A DNA stretch of 64,000 bases from Accumulibacter sp964420975 (GCA_964420975.1 CAYQVH010000022.1:1-64000), one strand, 5' to 3'; positions 33,121-42,734 are shown, counted from the first letter of the stretch. Numbers and translations: made by a program. Notes: generated by a model not told the origin, from the sequence alone.

Positions 33121-34593
33121 TCAGTCGGCGAAGCCGGCCGGCACCTCGAGGTGCCAGCCGGTGGTCTGTTGATAACGATCGGCGGCAGCAAGAAGCCTGG
33201 CTTCGCTGAAGTAGTTGCCGATCAGTTGCAGTCCGACCGGTCGGCCGTCAACAAAGCCGCAGGGCAACGAAATCGCCGGCAGGCCGGCGAGGTTGACGGC
33301 GATCGTGTAAATGTCGGAGAGGTACATCTGCACCGGATCAGCCGCCTTCTCGCCGAGGGCGAAAGCGGTCGTCGGGCTGGTCGGGCCGGCGATGAGGTCG
33401 CAGTGTTTGAAAGCCTGCGCGAAGTCGTCGGCAATCAGCCGGCGGACACGCTGCGCCTGCAGGTAGTAAGCGTCGTAGTAGCCATGCGAGAGCACGTAGG
33501 TGCCGATCAGGATGCGCCGCTTGACTTCGGCGCCAAAGCCTTGCGCGCGGCTCTTGCAGTACATCTCCTCGAGATCGGCGTAGTCTGCCGCCCGGTAGCC
33601 GTAGCGCACGCCGTCGAAGCGAGCGAGGTTGGAACTGGCCTCGGCCGGGGCGATGACGTAGTAGGCGGCGACCGAGAGCCCCATGTTCGGCAGACGGACG
33701 CTGACGGTTTCCGCTCCCAGTCGCCGATATTCGGCGATCGCCGCTTCTACCCGCTGCATGACGGACGGCGTGCAGCCTTCGCCAAAAAACTCCGCCGGCA
33801 ATCCGATCGTCAGGCCAGACAGCGGTCGGTCGGTGGCTGGAGCGTCGAGGTCGCGGCAATAGTCCTCGCGCGCTCTGTCCAGACTCGTCGAATCGCGTTC
33901 GTCGAAGCCCGCCAGGGTGTTGAGAAGAAGCGCGCAGTCGGCCGCCGAGCGGGCGAGCGGACCGGCTTGGTCAAGCGACGAGGCAAACGCGATCATGCCG
34001 TAGCGCGAAACGACGCCGTAGGTGGGCTTCATTCCGGTCAAGTTGCACAGCGCCGCCGGTTGCCGTATCGAGCCGCCGGTATCGGTGCCGGTTGCGGCCG
34101 GCGCCAGGCGGGCAGCGACCGCCGCCGCGGAGCCTCCCGATGACCCGCCGGGGACGCAGTCGAGATCCCAGGGGTTACGGACCGGGCCGTAGTACGAGGT
34201 CTCGTTCGACGACCCCATGGCGAACTCGTCCATGTTGGTCTTGCCCAGGAGCACCGCGCCAGCCTTCCTGAAAGCCTCAATCACCGCCGCGTCGTAGGGG
34301 CTGACGAAGTTGTCGAGCATCTTCGAGCCGCAGCTCGTGCGCCAACCCTGAGTGCAAAAAATATCTTTGTGCGCCAGGGGAATGCCGGTCAGCGGGCCGC
34401 CTTCGCCGCGCGCGAGCCGCGCGTCGGCAGCGCGTGCCTCGGCCAGGCTGGTGGCCTCGTCGACGGTGATGAAGGCGTTGAGCCGCGAGTCGTGACGCGC
34501 GATGCGGTCGAGGTAAAGGCGCGTCAGCTCAAGGCTCGAGATCTTCCGTCCGGCCAGCGCCTGCGCCAGCTCCCGGAGGCTGCTTTCGATCAT
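33121..34593 (-). CDS. gatA: Asp-tRNA(Asn)/Glu-tRNA(Gln) amidotransferase subunit A
   Basis: 490 residues. The amidase-signature catalytic triad is visible: Lys76 in LAHKD, Ser151 in GGSSGGS, and nucleophile Ser175 in DTGGSIRQP. It releases ammonia from glutamine and passes it to GatB. The start MIESSLRELAQAL overlaps the gatC stop by four bases, so translation is coupled. The same frame is open upstream to 34953, but that is the antisense shadow of gatC and is not homologous. Confidence 0.96.
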   Translation of the reverse strand: MIESSLRELAQALAGRKISSLELTRLYLDRIARHDSRLNAFITVDEATSLAEARAADARLARGEGGPLTGIPLAHKDIFCTQGWRTSCGSKMLDNFVSPYDAAVIEAFRKAGAVLLGKTNMDEFAMGSSNETSYYGPVRNPWDLDCVPGGSSGGSAAAVAARLAPAATGTDTGGSIRQPAALCNLTGMKPTYGVVSRYGMIAFASSLDQAGPLARSAADCALLLNTLAGFDERDSTSLDRAREDYCRDLDAPATDRPLSGLTIGLPAEFFGEGCTPSVMQRVEAAIAEYRRLGAETVSVRLPNMGLSVAAYYVIAPAEASSNLARFDGVRYGYRAADYADLEEMYCKSRAQGFGAEVKRRILIGTYVLSHGYYDAYYLQAQRVRRLIADDFAQAFKHCDLIAGPTSPTTAFALGEKAADPVQMYLSDIYTIAVNLAGLPAISLPCGFVDGRPVGLQLIGNYFSEARLLAAADRYQQTTGWHLEVPAGFAD

Positions 34594-34886
34594 TCGATCA
34601 CTTTCGGCACGAGGTAGAGCCCGCCCTCGGCCTCTGGCGCGATCGCCTGGAAAGCGCTGCGCTGCGCCAGCGGGTCGACTTCCGTGACGCAATCGGCGCG
34701 CAGTCGCTGCGAAACCTCTTGCGCGTGCGCCATGGGAGTAACGCCCGCCGTGTCGGTTGCCTGCAGGGTCGCGATCAGGGCGAGAATGTCGTTCAATTTC
34801 GCTCGCGTGGCCTCCGCTTCGTGATCGTCGATTTCGATCCGTGCGAGGTGGGCAACGCGCCGTACCTGGTCCAGGGTGAGCGACAT
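34590..34886 (-). CDS. gatC: Asp-tRNA(Asn)/Glu-tRNA(Gln) amidotransferase subunit C
   Basis: 98 residues, MSLTLDQVRRVAHLARIEI at the N terminus and the usual C-terminal belt segment ending GGLYLVPKVIE. GatC ties GatA and GatB together. It is the first gene of gatCAB and lies divergent from mreB with 105 bases between them, an arrangement common in beta- and gammaproteobacteria. Confidence 0.95.
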   Translation of the reverse strand: MSLTLDQVRRVAHLARIEIDDHEAEATRAKLNDILALIATLQATDTAGVTPMAHAQEVSQRLRADCVTEVDPLAQRSAFQAIAPEAEGGLYLVPKVIE

Positions 34887-34909
34887 GATGGCGAGCCAAC
34901 GCTAAGGTG

Positions 34910-34938
34910 TTAAACGGGGAAGCCATATAAGGTATCAT
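34910..34938 (+). promoter_or_regulatory. Candidate mreB promoter
   Basis: TTAAAC (34910-34915), a 17-base spacer and TATCAT (34933-34938) match the sigma-70 elements at 3 and 5 of 6 positions. Transcription would begin near 34945, some 47 bases before the mreB ATG. The AT-rich ATATAAGGTATCATAAAA core stands out against the surrounding GC. The gatC promoter must share this gap in the opposite direction. Confidence 0.5.
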
Positions 34939-34991
34939 AAAAAGCTTTCCCACCGCAGTGCCCGTTCAGGGCCTTCACGGACTTGGCCAGC

Positions 34992-36035
34992 ATGTTCAGC
35001 TTTCTGCGCAGTTACTTTTCGAACGATCTCGCGATCGACCTCGGTACAGCCAACACGCTGATTTATGTACGATCAAAAGGGATTGTTCTCGACGAACCCT
35101 CGGTCGTTGCGATCCGTACCGAAGGCGGACCGAGCGCCAAGAAGACCATCCAGGCGGTCGGCAAGGCGGCCAAGGAGATGCTCGGCAAGGCGCCGGGAGC
35201 GATCACCGTGATTCGCCCGATGAAGGACGGCGTCATCGCCGACTTCACGGTCACCGAGCAGATGCTCAAGCAATTCATCAAGAAGGTGCATGACTCGAAG
35301 CTGCTGTCGCCGTCGCCGCGGATCATCATTTGTGTTCCTTCGGGGTCGACGCAGGTCGAGCGGCGTGCGATTCGCGAGTCCGCGATCGGTGCCGGCGCAA
35401 GTCAGGTCTTCCTGATCGAAGAACCGATGGCGGCGGCGATCGGTGCCGGTCTGCCGGTTGCCGAACCTACCGGGTCGATGGTCGTCGACATCGGCGGCGG
35501 GACGACAGAGGTCGGCGTCATCTCGCTCGGCGGGATGGTTTATGCCGGGTCGGTGCGCGTCGGGGGTGACAAGCTCGACGAGGCGATCATGAACTACATC
35601 AGCCGCAACTACGGCATGTTGATCGGCGAGAACACGGCCGAGAACATCAAGAAGCGGATCGGCTCCGCGTTTCCCGGCGCCGAGGTGCGCGAGATGGAGG
35701 TCTCCGGCATCAACAAGGCCGAGGGTATCCCGCGCAAGTTCACCATTTCGTCGAACGAGATCCTCGAAGCGCTGACCGAGCCGCTCAACAGCGTCGTCTC
35801 GGCGGTCAAGTCGGCGCTCGAGAAGACGCCTCCCGAACTCGGCGCCGACATCGCCGACAAGGGGATGGTGCTGACCGGTGGCGGCGCGTTGTTGCGCGAC
35901 ATCGATCGTCTCCTGATGGAGGAAACCGGCTTGCCGGTGATCGTCGCCGAGGAACCGCTGACCTGCGTCGCTCGTGGCTGTGGTCTGGCGCTCGAGAAGA
36001 TGGACAACTTGGGCAGCATTTTCGCCTCGGATTGA
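34992..36035 (+). CDS. mreB: Rod-shape determining actin homologue MreB
   Basis: 347 residues, standard length. Starts MFSFLRSYFSNDLAIDLGTANTL (phosphate 1), with SMVVDIGGGTTEVGVIS (phosphate 2) and GMVLTGGGALLRDIDRLL (adenosine motif). It polymerises with ATP below the membrane and directs lateral wall synthesis. It begins the mreBCD-mrdA-rodA block. A TTG nine bases upstream is in frame, but ATG fits the family. Confidence 0.97.
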   Translation: MFSFLRSYFSNDLAIDLGTANTLIYVRSKGIVLDEPSVVAIRTEGGPSAKKTIQAVGKAAKEMLGKAPGAITVIRPMKDGVIADFTVTEQMLKQFIKKVHDSKLLSPSPRIIICVPSGSTQVERRAIRESAIGAGASQVFLIEEPMAAAIGAGLPVAEPTGSMVVDIGGGTTEVGVISLGGMVYAGSVRVGGDKLDEAIMNYISRNYGMLIGENTAENIKKRIGSAFPGAEVREMEVSGINKAEGIPRKFTISSNEILEALTEPLNSVVSAVKSALEKTPPELGADIADKGMVLTGGGALLRDIDRLLMEETGLPVIVAEEPLTCVARGCGLALEKMDNLGSIFASD

Positions 36036-36082
36036 CGGCACGCGGTGCGGTGGCTACGTACCGCCTCTCCGAAGCCTGACCG

Positions 36083-37015
36083 ATGGAACATCAGCCGCCA
36101 CCGTTCTTCAAACGCGGTCCGGCGCCGCTGGCGCTGCTTTCGTTCTACGTCGCGCTGTCGATCGCCTTGCTGGTCGTCGATGCCCGCTTTCAAGCGCTCG
36201 AAGTGCTGCGTCAGGCGCTGTCGATGTTTACCCATCCGCTGCAGCAGTTGGCGCACGAACCCGCCCGCCTGCTCGACAATGCCGGCAACTACTTCGTCAG
36301 CGTCGCCCGTCTGCAGGAGGAAAACGCGCAGCTCAGGAAAGGTCGCCTCGACCAGGTGGCGACGCTGTCGCGCACGCAGCATCTGGAGGTCGAAAACGAC
36401 CGTTTGCGGCGACTGCTCGGCGTCAAGGAGCGGCAGCACGCCAGCGGCCAGGTGGCGCAGATTCTCTACGCCGTGCGCGACCCTTATTCACGGCGCGTGG
36501 TCGTTGACAAGGGACAGCAGAACAAGGTGGTCGCCGGGCAGCCGGTGATCGACGATTCGGGGATCGTCGGCCAGGTGACGCGGGTCTTTCCGTTCGTTGC
36601 CGAGGTGACGCTGATCACCGACAAGGAACAGGCGGTGCCGGTGCAGATCGTGCGCACCGGTTTGCGCTCGGTGGTCTTTGGTCTGGGTAATGGCCAGCTC
36701 GAATTACGCTTTCTGCCGGCCAACGCCGACGTCCAAAACGGCGACGTGCTGGTGACTTCGGGTCTCGACGGCATTTTTCTGCCCGGCTTTCCGGTGGCTC
36801 GGGTGGTCCATATCGAGCGCGACACCTCGTACTCGTTTGCCCGCATCTTCTGTATGCCGTTGGCCGGGGTCGAAAATTTCGCTGAAGTCATGGTCCTTGA
36901 TCCGCGGCCGCCGCTGGTGTTGCCCGATCAATTGGCCCAGGACAGCCGGCTTCGCGACGCGAAAGCGGGAGGCAAGTCCGGGCAGGCGAAGAAAAAGCGT
37001 CTACGGAAGGAGTAA
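36083..37015 (+). CDS. mreC: Rod-shape determining protein MreC
   Basis: 310 residues: short cytoplasmic start, one membrane segment (LALLSFYVALSIALLVVDA), a coiled coil (about 72-115) and two beta-barrel domains in the periplasm with VVAGQPVIDDSGIVGQV and DVLVTSGLDGIFLPGFPV. It bridges MreB and the PBP2-RodA synthase. The C terminus is basic (GQAKKKRLRKE). It follows mreB by 47 bases and precedes mreD by five. Confidence 0.95.
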   Translation: MEHQPPPFFKRGPAPLALLSFYVALSIALLVVDARFQALEVLRQALSMFTHPLQQLAHEPARLLDNAGNYFVSVARLQEENAQLRKGRLDQVATLSRTQHLEVENDRLRRLLGVKERQHASGQVAQILYAVRDPYSRRVVVDKGQQNKVVAGQPVIDDSGIVGQVTRVFPFVAEVTLITDKEQAVPVQIVRTGLRSVVFGLGNGQLELRFLPANADVQNGDVLVTSGLDGIFLPGFPVARVVHIERDTSYSFARIFCMPLAGVENFAEVMVLDPRPPLVLPDQLAQDSRLRDAKAGGKSGQAKKKRLRKE

Positions 37016-37020
37016 AGCGA

Positions 37021-37542
37021 ATGCAGACCAGCTACGCCTCGTCGCGCATCCTGCTGCCGGTCAAACCGTGGTTCATCGCCGTCAGCTTGCTGGTCGCCGC
37101 CCTGCTCAACCTGTTGCCGATGGCTGCCTGGAAGGGCGTTCCCGATTGGCTGGGCTTGGTGATCGTCTTCTGGTGCGTGCGCGAACCCCGCCGGGTCGGC
37201 ATGGGACTGGCGTTCCTCTTCGGTCTGGCGATGGACGTCGCCGATGCCAGCCTGCTCGGGCAGCATGCGCTGGCCTACGTGCTGGCGGCTTACGGCGCCT
37301 CGTCGCTGTCGCGGCGGATCCTGTGGTTTCCACTGAGCCAGCAGGCGCTGCAGGTCCTGCCGCTGTTGCTGCTGATCCCGCTCGTCCAGTTCGCCGTACG
37401 CGCCATCGACGGCGCCGAGTTTCCGGGCCTGGCCTACTTCTTTGGCGCCTGCCTCGGGGCCTTGCTCTGGCCGCTGCTGACCTACTTCCTGCTTCTGCCG
37501 CAACATCAGCCGGTGGCTCGCGATGCCAATCGGCCGTTGTGA
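37021..37542 (+). CDS. mreD: Rod-shape determining protein MreD
   Basis: 173 residues, five or six membrane segments with the family pattern PDWLGLVIVFWCVREP and FLFGLAMDVADASLLGQHAL. MreD is an integral part of the elongasome, linking MreC to PBP2. The start follows mreC by five bases (GGAGTAAAGCGA site). Length and position are typical. Confidence 0.94.
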   Translation: MQTSYASSRILLPVKPWFIAVSLLVAALLNLLPMAAWKGVPDWLGLVIVFWCVREPRRVGMGLAFLFGLAMDVADASLLGQHALAYVLAAYGASSLSRRILWFPLSQQALQVLPLLLLIPLVQFAVRAIDGAEFPGLAYFFGACLGALLWPLLTYFLLLPQHQPVARDANRPL

Positions 37543-37572
37543 GCGCCGGCACGAGCGACTGAAAGGGCACGT

Positions 37573-39468
37573 TTGCTCAGGCTGCGTTCTCCCCTGAAGA
37601 CCGCTGACCGGGAGCTTGACCGCTTCCGTTTCCGGGTTGCGCTGGCCGGCGTCGCTGTCGCCGCTGCCTTCGGCCTGCTGGTCGCCCGCTTTTTTCATCT
37701 TCAGGTGGTCCAGCACGACTATTACACCACCCGTGCCGAGGATAACCGCATCTCGCTGGTGCCCATCGTCCCCAATCGCGGGGTGATCGTCGATAGCAAA
37801 GGGGTGGTGCTGGCCCGCAACTACTCGGCGTTCACGCTCGAGATCACGCCGTCGAAGGTCGATGACCTCGAGGCGACGATCGAGGGGCTGGGTACGCTCA
37901 TCGAAATCCTGCCCAAGGACCGCAAGCGCTTCCGGCGTCTGCTCGAAGAGAGCAAGACCTTCGAAAGCCTGCCGATCCGTTCGCGCTTGAGCGAAGAAGA
38001 GGTGGCGCGCTTCGCCGCCAATCGCTACCGGTTTCCCGGCGTCGAGGTCAAGGCGCGACTCTTCCGGCAGTATCCGCTGGGCTCGGTCGGCGCGCATGCG
38101 ATTGGCTACATTGGCCGGATCAACAAGAAAGATCTGGAGTTGATCGAAGAGAGCGAGCAGGCGGCCAACTACAAGGGGACCGATCACATCGGCAAAACCG
38201 GCCTCGAACAGAGCTACGAATTTCACCTGCACGGCGAAACCGGCTACGAACAGGTGGAAATCGACGCCGGCGGCCGGGCCATCCGCAGCCTGTCACGGAC
38301 GCCGCCGGTGCAAGGCAACAACCTGACCTTAACCCTCGACATCAAGCTGCAGGAAATGGCCGAACGGGCGTTTGGCGACCGCCGCGGGGCGCTGGTGGCG
38401 ATTGAGCCGTCCACCGGCGGCATCCTGGCTTTGGTGTCGACGCCGACTTTCGACCCCAATCTTTTCGTCGACGGCATTCGCAGCGACGACTGGGATCTGC
38501 TCAACAATTCTCCCGACCGACCCTTGCTCAACCGGGCGCTGAATGGTGCCTATCCGCCCGGGTCGACGTTCAAGCCCTTCATGGCGCTGGCCGCGCTTGA
38601 AACGGGCAAACGGACGCCGGGGCAGACGATCGCCGATCCGGGCTTCTTCAATTTTGGCGGCCATCAGTTTCGCGACGACAAGAAGGGCGGGCACGGCATG
38701 GTCGATATGCACAAGTCGATCGTTCATTCGTGTGACACGTATTACTACATTCTGGCCAACGACATGGGGATCGACGCCATCGCCCGCTTTATGAGCCAGC
38801 TCAGCTTCGGCCAGCGGACCGGCGTCGATATCGAAGGCGAGGCAGAGGGCGTCTTGCCGTCGCCGGAGTGGAAGAAGCGTCGCTTCAAACGTCCCGAACA
38901 ACAGAAGTGGTTCGCCGGCGAGACGGTTTCGATCGGCATCGGCCAGGGTTACAATGCCTACACGCCGATCCAGCTGGCGCAGGCGACGGCGGTCGTCGCC
39001 AACAGCGGCGTGATGTATCGGCCGCATCTCGTGCGCTACATTACCGATAGCCGAACCGGCGAGCGAACCTTGATCGAACCCGAACCGCTACGTGTGCTGC
39101 CGTGGAAGCGGCAGCACGTCGAGGTCATCAAGCGGGCGATGGTTGGCGTCAACACCCATGGCACCGGCGCCAAGGCCTTTGCCGGCGCCCCCTACGTCGC
39201 CGCCGGTAAAACCGGGACGGCCCAGGTGTTCAGTCTGAAGGGAGCGGAATACAAGTCGTCGCGAGTGAAGAAGGAATTGCGCGATCATGCCTTGTTCATC
39301 GCCTTTGCGCCGGTCGACGAACCAAAGATCGCGCTCGCCGTGCTGGTCGAGAACGGCGGTTTCGGCGCCCAGTCGGCGGCGCCGATCGCGCGCATGGTGT
39401 TCGACTACTATCTGCTCGGCAAGCTGCCCAAGGGCGCAGCCGCCGAGGACGAGGTGGAGGAAGACTAG
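37573..39468 (+). CDS. mrdA: Penicillin-binding protein 2 (elongation transpeptidase)
   Basis: 631 residues. One N-terminal membrane segment (VALAGVAVAAAFGLLVARFF), a pedestal domain, and a transpeptidase domain with SxxK as STFK (S331-K334), SxN-like SCD in VHSCDTYYY, and KTG in AAGKTGTAQ. It crosslinks peptidoglycan in lateral growth with RodA. The start is a TTG at 37573 behind AAAGGG; no better start is present before homology begins. rodA follows after three bases. Confidence 0.95.
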   Translation: MLRLRSPLKTADRELDRFRFRVALAGVAVAAAFGLLVARFFHLQVVQHDYYTTRAEDNRISLVPIVPNRGVIVDSKGVVLARNYSAFTLEITPSKVDDLEATIEGLGTLIEILPKDRKRFRRLLEESKTFESLPIRSRLSEEEVARFAANRYRFPGVEVKARLFRQYPLGSVGAHAIGYIGRINKKDLELIEESEQAANYKGTDHIGKTGLEQSYEFHLHGETGYEQVEIDAGGRAIRSLSRTPPVQGNNLTLTLDIKLQEMAERAFGDRRGALVAIEPSTGGILALVSTPTFDPNLFVDGIRSDDWDLLNNSPDRPLLNRALNGAYPPGSTFKPFMALAALETGKRTPGQTIADPGFFNFGGHQFRDDKKGGHGMVDMHKSIVHSCDTYYYILANDMGIDAIARFMSQLSFGQRTGVDIEGEAEGVLPSPEWKKRRFKRPEQQKWFAGETVSIGIGQGYNAYTPIQLAQATAVVANSGVMYRPHLVRYITDSRTGERTLIEPEPLRVLPWKRQHVEVIKRAMVGVNTHGTGAKAFAGAPYVAAGKTGTAQVFSLKGAEYKSSRVKKELRDHALFIAFAPVDEPKIALAVLVENGGFGAQSAAPIARMVFDYYLLGKLPKGAAAEDEVEED

Positions 39469-39471
39469 CCG

Positions 39472-40578
39472 ATGTTCCAGAACCTGTTGCCTCGCTTGTG
39501 GGCGCGACTGGTGGCCCGGGTTGACGGCCCCTTGTTGTGCATCACGCTGCTGTTGATGGCCTGCGGGCTGGCGACTGTCTACAGCGCGACCTACGACACC
39601 CACAATCGCCTCCTGGCGCAAGCCGTCAATATGGCGGTCGGACTGTGCGCGATGTGGGTCGTTGCCCAGCTGCCACCGCCAAAGCTGATGCGCTTTGGGG
39701 TACCGCTCTACGCGCTGGGTGTGATTCTGCTGGTGCTGGTTTTCTTCTTTGGGACCAAGGTCAATGGTGCCAGACGCTGGCTGTCGCTCGGCTTCACCCG
39801 CATCCAGCCGTCCGAGCTGCTGAAGCTCGCCGTGCCGCTGATGCTGGCCTGGTATCTGCACAAGCACGAAGCGGCGCTGAAGCTTCGCCACTATGCGGTT
39901 GCCGCCGTGCTGCTGCTGCTCCCTTTCGCGCTGATCGCCAAGCAACCGGACCTCGGCACCGCGATCCTGGTCGGCGCTGCCGGCTTCTTCGTCCTCTTTT
40001 TCGCCGGGCTGCCCTGGCAGGCAATTGCCGGCTTGGTCGGTGCCGCTGCCGCGGCCGCGCCGTTCGTCTGGACGATGATGCACGACTATCAGCGCAAACG
40101 AATCCTGACCCTGATCGATCCGACCAGCGATCCGCTCGGTGCCGGCTATCACATTATCCAGTCGACGATCGCCATTGGTTCCGGAGGAAGTTTTGGCAAG
40201 GGCTGGCTGGCCGGCACTCAGACCCACCTCGAGTTCATCCCGGAACGCCACACCGATTTCGTTTTCGCCGTCTTCGCCGAAGAACGCGGCCTGCTCGGCG
40301 CCAGCGTGCTGGTCGTGCTCTATTTGCTGCTGGTCGGCCGCGGGCTGATGATCACGGCGAAAGCGTCGACGCTCTTTGCGCGCGTGATTGCCGGATCGAT
40401 TACGCTCAGTCTATTTACCTACGCTTTCGTCAACATGGGGATGGTGACCGGGATCCTGCCGGTGGTCGGTGTCCCCTTGCCGTTCATGAGTTACGGCGGG
40501 ACGGCTTTGGTCACGCTGTCGATTTGTATCGGCATTCTGATGAGCATCCAGTCGCATCGGATGCTCGTGCGTCAGTGA
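39472..40578 (+). CDS. rodA: RodA, SEDS peptidoglycan glycosyltransferase
   Basis: 368 residues with ten membrane segments. SEDS-family hallmarks: RWLSLGFTRIQPSELLKL, AKQPDLGTAILV, FIPERHTDFVFAVFAEE (conserved catalytic-region Glu and Asp) and PLPFMSYGGTALVT near the end. It polymerises lipid II together with PBP2. The stop overlaps the rlpA GTG start (GTGA). Confidence 0.96.
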   Translation: MFQNLLPRLWARLVARVDGPLLCITLLLMACGLATVYSATYDTHNRLLAQAVNMAVGLCAMWVVAQLPPPKLMRFGVPLYALGVILLVLVFFFGTKVNGARRWLSLGFTRIQPSELLKLAVPLMLAWYLHKHEAALKLRHYAVAAVLLLLPFALIAKQPDLGTAILVGAAGFFVLFFAGLPWQAIAGLVGAAAAAAPFVWTMMHDYQRKRILTLIDPTSDPLGAGYHIIQSTIAIGSGGSFGKGWLAGTQTHLEFIPERHTDFVFAVFAEERGLLGASVLVVLYLLLVGRGLMITAKASTLFARVIAGSITLSLFTYAFVNMGMVTGILPVVGVPLPFMSYGGTALVTLSICIGILMSIQSHRMLVRQ

Positions 40579-41606
40579 GCCCGCCCTTGCTGCGGCGTCA
40601 GCCGTCGGCGGCGGTGCGCCGGTCGTGGGCGCCCCTTTCGTTGCTCACACTGGCGGTGCTGTTGACCGCCTGTACCGGTCCGGCGATGCGTTCCGGCGAT
40701 TCCTCGGCACCGACCGCCGACGCCAGAACCTCGTCGCCAAAATCCACGGCGCGCAAGAGTGCGGTCGTCCAGAAGCGTGGCGGGGCTTACTACAAGGACG
40801 ATGGGCCGGCTGACGAGATTCCCGACAACCTCGACCAGATCCCCGATGCCGAGCCGCGGCTTGAACCGCTGCACCGCTTCGCCAACCGGCCCTATGTCGT
40901 GCTCGGCAAGGCCTACGAGCCGCAAACGGGCTTGCGGCCGCACCAGGAGCGGGGGATTGCCAGTTGGTACGGGAAGAAGTTCCATGGACAGAAAACGTCG
41001 ATCGGCGAACCTTACGACATGTTCGCCATGACCGCGGCGCATCCGACGCTGGCGCTCCCGTCTTATGCGCGTGTGACCAACGTTGCCAACGGCAGGAGTG
41101 TCGTCGTTCGGGTGATCGATCGCGGACCGTTTCACGCCGACCGGGTGATTGACCTCTCGTATGCCGCCGCGCACCGTCTTGGCTACGTCGACAACGGCAG
41201 TACGCTGGTTCAGGTCGAGTCGATTGTTCCGGAAGGAGCGATGACGATTGGTTACGCGCAGGTCATGGCGGCGCCTTCGCCGTGGCGCTCGGAAGGCGGC
41301 GAACGTGACGAAATCGCGCTGCTTGCGGCAAGGCTTGATCTCGACAAACAGACTCCCTTGGCGGCGAGTGGGTCACGCGGAGTTTTTCTGCAGTTGGGGG
41401 CATTCGCCAGCGCCGAGAATGCCGAAAGCCTGCGCTCGCATCTGCTGCGTGAACTCGACTGGCTGAATGAGGGAGTGATGATCCAGGCTGCGGGTGGGAT
41501 GCACCGTGTCCACCTCGGTCCCTACCCGAGCCGTAGCGACGCCGAAAGGGTGGCCGAGCGGATTCGTCTCGCGCTGGGCTACAAACCGACCTTCGTTAGC
41601 CGCTGA
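40575..41606 (+). CDS. rlpA: RlpA-type septal lytic transglycosylase lipoprotein with SPOR domain
   Basis: 343 residues. A lipoprotein signal ends in the lipobox LLTAC. A linker of about 80 residues leads to a double-psi beta-barrel (IASWYGKKFHGQ, VRVIDRGPF and VIDLSYAAAHRLG) that cleaves glycan strands lacking stem peptides. The last 75 residues are a SPOR domain (FLQLGAFASAENAESLRSHL, VHLGPYPSRSDAERVAERI) that binds denuded peptidoglycan at division sites. The start is GTG 40575, overlapping rodA. A second RlpA-fold gene lies at 46666. Confidence 0.93.
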   Translation: MSPPLLRRQPSAAVRRSWAPLSLLTLAVLLTACTGPAMRSGDSSAPTADARTSSPKSTARKSAVVQKRGGAYYKDDGPADEIPDNLDQIPDAEPRLEPLHRFANRPYVVLGKAYEPQTGLRPHQERGIASWYGKKFHGQKTSIGEPYDMFAMTAAHPTLALPSYARVTNVANGRSVVVRVIDRGPFHADRVIDLSYAAAHRLGYVDNGSTLVQVESIVPEGAMTIGYAQVMAAPSPWRSEGGERDEIALLAARLDLDKQTPLAASGSRGVFLQLGAFASAENAESLRSHLLRELDWLNEGVMIQAAGGMHRVHLGPYPSRSDAERVAERIRLALGYKPTFVSR

Positions 41607-42528
41607 TCTCGCTGCTGCTGGCTTTCGGGGCCGGTCGGATGACGCCCTGGACGACGGGCCCGACCTGCTTCAGGTGGACGACTTGACCGCTGACTTCAAC
41701 GGGGATTCGTTCGCCGGCCGCGTTGATGATTTCCGCGAAAACGGGGGTCGCCGTTTCGGTTGATAGCAGGAGTGTGCTCAGCGCCTGCCCGTCGATCACG
41801 TCGCCGTTGTCGTGCTGTTCTTTCTGAAGCACGCCGAGCAGCTGTCGCAGCTGACGTCCGAACAGTTTTTCCGCTTGCGGATTGGCGTCAAGTACGTGCC
41901 CGGTGCGAACATCGGAGATCAGGATTGCCTCCTGAGTTCCGGCAAACAAGGCGCGCCACAACTGGTTGGCGTCACGAAGCTCGTCCGCGAGGGCGACGAG
42001 CTGCGACTGGACGAGCGCCAGGCTGACCAAGCTGGCGATGGCATGCGAGAACAGCCGTTGAACCGACGTCCAGCTTGAATGGGGTCCGACGCGCTCGACA
42101 CAGAGCGTCCCCTGGAGTTCGCCGTTGACGTGGATGGGGGAGTTGACGACGGCGCTGATACCGTTCATCAGCAGGTAGTCGTGCGCAAGCTCCCTGGTTG
42201 ACGGGTGCGTGAGCGCGTCGTCGGCGACAATCGGTTCGCCAGTTGCCAAGGCCCGGAAGAATTCGGGGTAACGCGCCGCTGAAAACGTCAGTCCACTGCT
42301 GTGATGGCTCCGGGAAAGCTCGAAGAGATCGATGCATTCCAGCGTTCTGGCGTCCGAACGCAGGCCCCATAAACTCACGCGTTCGACGTCGAGCATGCGT
42401 GCCGTGGTGGCGGTCAGTTGGCGCAGGGTTTCGTCGAGGCCGGCCACCGCGTGGCTTTCCTTGGCGAGTTGGGCAAACGCGCTTTGGAGATCGAGGTTGC
42501 CGGAACGGGGTCGGAAAGGTGGTAGCAC
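41596..42528 (-). CDS. GAF-PAS sensory protein without output domain
   Basis: About 310 residues. A GAF domain fills roughly residues 30-175 (LDVERVSLWGLRSD, then INSPIHVNGELQGTLCVER-like core, seen here as VVNSPIHVNGELQGTLCVE). A PAS domain follows (ALFAGTQEAILISDVRTG, ANPQAEKLFGRQL) up to the C terminus. There is no histidine kinase, GGDEF or EAL domain and no membrane segment, so it is a stand-alone sensor or a partner of another protein. The GTG at 42528 has GCGAGG upstream; earlier open codons are not homologous. It is inverted between rlpA and dacC, with a 3' overlap of 11 bases with rlpA. Confidence 0.75.
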   Translation of the reverse strand: MLPPFRPRSGNLDLQSAFAQLAKESHAVAGLDETLRQLTATTARMLDVERVSLWGLRSDARTLECIDLFELSRSHHSSGLTFSAARYPEFFRALATGEPIVADDALTHPSTRELAHDYLLMNGISAVVNSPIHVNGELQGTLCVERVGPHSSWTSVQRLFSHAIASLVSLALVQSQLVALADELRDANQLWRALFAGTQEAILISDVRTGHVLDANPQAEKLFGRQLRQLLGVLQKEQHDNGDVIDGQALSTLLLSTETATPVFAEIINAAGERIPVEVSGQVVHLKQVGPVVQGVIRPAPKASSSEISG

Positions 42529-42700
42529 TGGGGACCTCGCAGCGCCACGGGGGGTGTCCAAGACGCGATAACGAAATCGAATGCTAGCGGTAGTCACCGC
42601 GTCTCGCGTAGGGACTAATTCACGAAAGTTGGTGAGCGCCGCACAGCAGTTGGCGATTGTTCGGCCGATCGTTCGGCCGCCGGCACCGCCGATGGCGCTT

Positions 42701-42709
42701 GCTATAATC
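42701..42709 (+). promoter_or_regulatory. Extended -10 promoter of dacC
   Basis: TGCTATAAT gives a perfect TATAAT -10 with the TGn extension. The -35 region (CCGGCA, 17 bases upstream) is weak, as usual for extended -10 promoters. Transcription should begin near 42716, about 19 bases before the dacC ATG. A direct repeat TTCGGCCG-ATCG-TTCGGCCG just upstream (42661-42680) might be an operator, but nothing else supports that. Confidence 0.65.
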
Positions 42710-42734
42710 GTCACTTTACTCGGCTGGTCCGCTG

